From Alcanivorax quisquiliarum (GTDB taxonomy: Bacteria; Pseudomonadota; Gammaproteobacteria; Pseudomonadales; Alcanivoracaceae): a stretch of 64,000 bases of DNA. Of the stretch, positions 61,308 through 64,000 are shown piece after piece; positions within the stretch are counted from its first letter, which is position 1, and each line of letters opens with the position of its first letter. The position numbers were made by a program, and so were the translations under genes. The notes under the pieces are model-generated. The model had not been told where the DNA came from. It was given only the letters and a program-made list of their open reading frames with translations, and did not search any database. The stretch is taken from positions 1 to 64,000 of the forward strand of contig NZ_JALKII010000008.1 in the NCBI RefSeq assembly GCF_023051175.1. The letters are read 5' to 3'.

Positions 61308-64000
61308 TCCCGCTGCGCGCCACCCTCAGGCTGCAATGCCATGCCGGCTTCACCTTCGACGACGCCGCCGCCTGGCTGGAGTATTTCGCCGCGCTGGGCA
61401 TCAGCCACCTGTACCTCTCCCCAGTGCTGGCGCCCATGCCCGGCTCCGGGCACGGCTACGATCTGGCCGACCCGCGCCGCATCAACCCCGAGGCCGGCGG
61501 CGAAGCAGCCCTGCGCCGCCTGGCAGAAGGCGCCCGCGCGCACGATATGGGGCTGATCCTCGACGTGGTGGCCAACCATATGGCCGCGCACCCCGCCAAC
61601 CCGTTCTGGGATGATGTGCTGCGCTGGGGGCCGGCGAGCGCCCACGCGCAGCTGTTCGATATCGACTGGGCGGCGGCGGGCGGCAAGATGATACTGCCGG
61701 TGTTGCCAGCCCCCTATGGCCAGTGCCTGGCGGAAGGCCAGCTGCGGCTGGTGCAGCGCGAGCGGCGGGGCGAACGGGAAAACGAGCCGGAGAGCGCACC
61801 AGAGCGCGCTCCAGAGAGCGAGCTACGCATCGCCGTCAACGACGGCCTGCACTTGCCACTGAGCGTCGCCAGCGTCGGCGGCCTGCTGCGCGATACCGGC
61901 ATCACTGGCCACACAAGCATCGCCGAGGCGCTGCTGCGCGCCACTCATCCGCGCCAGGCTGCCGAGGCACTGGCGCAGGCCGGGCAGTGGGCAGCGCAAC
62001 CGGCCGGCCAGCGAGCACTGGCTGATCTGTGCACCCGTTTTCATGAGGACGATGGCCAGCGCACCGAGCGCTGGCACAGCCTGCTCAGCGCCCAGCACTA
62101 CCGCCTGGTGCACTGGCGCAGCGGCGCTGATCTGCTCAACTGGCGGCGCTTTTTCGATATCAACGAGCTGGCTGCCGTGCAAGGCAACCGGCCGGAGGTG
62201 TTCGCCCTGCTGCACGATACCCTCTGGCCACTGGTGCATGATGGCCTGGTGCACGGGCTGCGCGTGGATCATGTGGACGGCCTGGCCGATCCCGGCGCCT
62301 ATTGCCGCCTGCTACGGCAGCAACTGGATCAGCACTGGCCGGGGCGCGGGCCCGGCCCCTGGCTGTTTGTGGAGAAAATACTGGCGGCGGAGGAAACATT
62401 GCCCGGCGACTGGCCAGTGCACGGCACCACTGGCTACGAGTTCATGGAGGAAGTCTCACTGCTGTTGCACGACGCCCGCGGCGGCCCGGCACTGGCTGCG
62501 CTCTGGGCGGCACTGGATGACGGCCCGCCACTTGAACAGGCCACCTGGCAGGCCCGCGCCGATATCCTCGACGGCAGTCTCGCCTGCGATCTGGCACGCA
62601 CGGTGCGCCAGTTCAGCGCGCTGGCCGAGCAATCACTGGCCACCAGCGATCTTGCGCCTGCTGCCCTGCACCGGGCGATTCGCGCCCTGGCACTGGCGCT
62701 GCCGGTCTATCGCATTTATCACAACGGCCACCTGACCGGTAGCGCCGATCAGCATTGGCTCGCCCAGGCTGCGCAGGCTGCCCGTGCGCACCTGCCGGCC
62801 ACCGATCATCCGGTGCTGGCGCAGCTGCTGCGCTGGCTCACCACCGATCCGCAGCACAGCCCCGACCCGGCCAGCCACCGGGAAGCGGTGGCACGCTTTG
62901 GCCAGTTGAGCGCACCGCTGGCCGCCAAGGGCATCGAAGACACCCTCTGCTACCGCCACAGCTTGCTGCTTTCCCGCAACGAAGTGGGCGCCGATCTGTC
63001 ACGCCTGGCCGGTGATGCGACCCGCTTTCACCAGCATTGCCAGCGCCGCGCCAGACGCTGGCCGGCAACGCTGCTGGCCACCGCCACCCACGACAGCAAA
63101 CGCGGCGAAGATGCTCGCGCACGCCTGGCCGTGCTCAGCGAGCGCGCCGAGCAATGGCGCCAGCTCTGGCCACGCCTGACACAACTGGCCGCACCCTTGA
63201 TGGCCAGCGACGACCAGCCGCATCCGGCTGATCTGACGCGGCTCTACCAGACGCTGCTCGGCCATTGGCCAATGACGCTGAGCCGGCGCGACAGCCCCCT
63301 GGCCGAGGAATTTCATCAGCGCCTGCAGCAGTGGCAGCGCAAGGCACTGCGTGAAACCCGCCAGCGCAGCCACTGGCAGGCACCGGATGCCGCTTACGAA
63401 CAGCACTGTGCCGACTTTCTCGCAGGCCTGTTCCGGCACGCCGCCAGCGCACCACTGTGGCATGCGCTGTGCGAGGCCGCCCATAGCCTGATGGTGCCCG
63501 GCGCGCTGAACAGCCTGACACAATGTGTGCTGCGGCTGACCACGCCCGGCGTGCCCGATCTCTATCAGGGCGGCGACGGCTGGGATTTCAATCTGGTCGA
63601 CCCCGACAACCGACGCCCGGTGGATTTCGGCCTGCGCGCCGGCTGGTTGCAGCAACCGGCCAGCCCGCAGGCACTGCTGGCCGGCTGGCGCGACGGCCGC
63701 CTCAAGCAATGGCTGATCGCCCGCGTGCTGGAGCTACGCCGCGCCCGACCCACCTTGTTCAGCCACGGCGATTACCAGCCGCTGGCCACCCAAGGCGCTC
63801 TCCCCGCCAGCGTGCTGGCGTTTGCGCGCAGCTGGCAAGATCAGGCGCTGATCGTGATCGCGCCGTATCACAGTGCCGCCGCGCTGGCCGGCGTTGATGT
63901 GCCGCATATCGCTCCAGAGCGCTGGGGCGACAGCGCCCTGCTGTTGCCGGCTGCGCTCGCAGCAGCGCCGCTGACCGACATCGTCTCCGGTCAGACGTTT
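61304..64000 (+). CDS. treY: malto-oligosyltrehalose synthase, C-terminus beyond the window
   Basis: 899 codons are visible and the frame is open at the right edge. GH13 motifs include ISHLYLSPVLAPMPGSGHGYDL, ILDVVANHMA, nucleophile VHGLRVDHVDGLADP and acid FVEKIL, with GIEDTLCYRH and THDSKRGEDARARL further on. It isomerises the reducing-end alpha-1,4 bond of maltodextrins to alpha,alpha-1,1. An Arg/Glu/Pro-rich insertion with repeated character (about residues 151-165) lies between conserved blocks. It is translationally coupled to malQ. Confidence 0.93.
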   Translation, partial: MIPLRATLRLQCHAGFTFDDAAAWLEYFAALGISHLYLSPVLAPMPGSGHGYDLADPRRINPEAGGEAALRRLAEGARAHDMGLILDVVANHMAAHPANPFWDDVLRWGPASAHAQLFDIDWAAAGGKMILPVLPAPYGQCLAEGQLRLVQRERRGERENEPESAPERAPESELRIAVNDGLHLPLSVASVGGLLRDTGITGHTSIAEALLRATHPRQAAEALAQAGQWAAQPAGQRALADLCTRFHEDDGQRTERWHSLLSAQHYRLVHWRSGADLLNWRRFFDINELAAVQGNRPEVFALLHDTLWPLVHDGLVHGLRVDHVDGLADPGAYCRLLRQQLDQHWPGRGPGPWLFVEKILAAEETLPGDWPVHGTTGYEFMEEVSLLLHDARGGPALAALWAALDDGPPLEQATWQARADILDGSLACDLARTVRQFSALAEQSLATSDLAPAALHRAIRALALALPVYRIYHNGHLTGSADQHWLAQAAQAARAHLPATDHPVLAQLLRWLTTDPQHSPDPASHREAVARFGQLSAPLAAKGIEDTLCYRHSLLLSRNEVGADLSRLAGDATRFHQHCQRRARRWPATLLATATHDSKRGEDARARLAVLSERAEQWRQLWPRLTQLAAPLMASDDQPHPADLTRLYQTLLGHWPMTLSRRDSPLAEEFHQRLQQWQRKALRETRQRSHWQAPDAAYEQHCADFLAGLFRHAASAPLWHALCEAAHSLMVPGALNSLTQCVLRLTTPGVPDLYQGGDGWDFNLVDPDNRRPVDFGLRAGWLQQPASPQALLAGWRDGRLKQWLIARVLELRRARPTLFSHGDYQPLATQGALPASVLAFARSWQDQALIVIAPYHSAAALAGVDVPHIAPERWGDSALLLPAALAAAPLTDIVSGQTF

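Overview
The window is 64 kb of GC-rich, gene-dense chromosomal DNA from a gammaproteobacterium, most likely from or near the Pseudomonadales. The two-domain fused MnmC, YheU, the Bfr/Bfd pair behind a canonical Fur box, Ccm system I cytochrome c maturation and CTG-N10-CAG (LexA-type) boxes all point to Gammaproteobacteria. As recalled from Pseudomonas genomes, the right-hand linkage of an EEP nuclease, ClsB and a YbhN-like flippase with glgA-treZ-malQ-treY resembles their osmotic/desiccation-stress glycogen and trehalose region. The sequence alone does not fix the genus. I saw no rRNA, tRNA, CRISPR array, insertion sequence or prophage.

Layout. 1-11.8 kb (minus strand): an aromatic-acid catabolic island. 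It has a GntR/FCD regulator, a TAXI-type TRAP importer (binding protein plus fused permease), a BenAB-like ring-hydroxylating dioxygenase, a zinc MDR dehydrogenase, a BenC-like reductase, an extradiol ring-cleavage dioxygenase, a terminator, and then lower meta-pathway genes (semialdehyde dehydrogenase, hydratase, and the start of the acylating acetaldehyde dehydrogenase) running off the left edge. 12-16.3 kb: Fur-controlled bfd and bfr, then ccmABCDE without ccmFGH. 16.4-22.4 kb: a DUF4279 protein, a CYTH protein, arsRCB, and divergently imuA-imuB. 22.6-33 kb: mixed accessory and metabolic genes, including a Fur-boxed lipoprotein, a NYN/OST-HTH protein, a sterol-desaturase-like hydroxylase, AraC and pirin genes, a BrnTA module with a frameshifted toxin, a DUF2157/GDYXXLXY pair, an unrecognised 344-residue protein and an HPP protein. 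33.4-36.5 kb: dnaE2, with its own LexA-type promoter about 500 bp upstream. 36.5-37.6 kb: a gene-free region full of repeats. 37.6-50.5 kb: a PlpD-like patatin autotransporter, an OYE-family enzyme, lipoprotein, AEC transporter, MnmC, MAPEG, YheU, a Baeyer-Villiger-type monooxygenase with a divergent TetR gene, and an HDO-like diiron protein with a DUF3775 partner. 50.7-64 kb: EEP nuclease, clsB, ybhN-like, two hypotheticals, then glgA-treZ-malQ-treY (treY cut by the right edge).

How the genes work together. The aromatic island reads as import, dihydroxylation, rearomatisation, meta cleavage and conversion toward pyruvate and acetyl-CoA. imuA, imuB and dnaE2 form a mutagenic translesion polymerase cassette split by about 11 kb, but both parts carry nearly the same LexA-type element (CTG[G/T]CCATA[T/G]GGACAG). 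GlgA, MalQ, TreY and TreZ link glycogen-like glucans to trehalose, next to phospholipid-remodelling genes.

The most unusual feature is structural. Many genes carry short (7-18 bp) degenerate tandem duplications at or just past their 3' ends. In one case (the CYTH gene) the repeated unit contains the stop codon. In treZ the repeats stay in frame and form a tail of sixteen pentapeptides.
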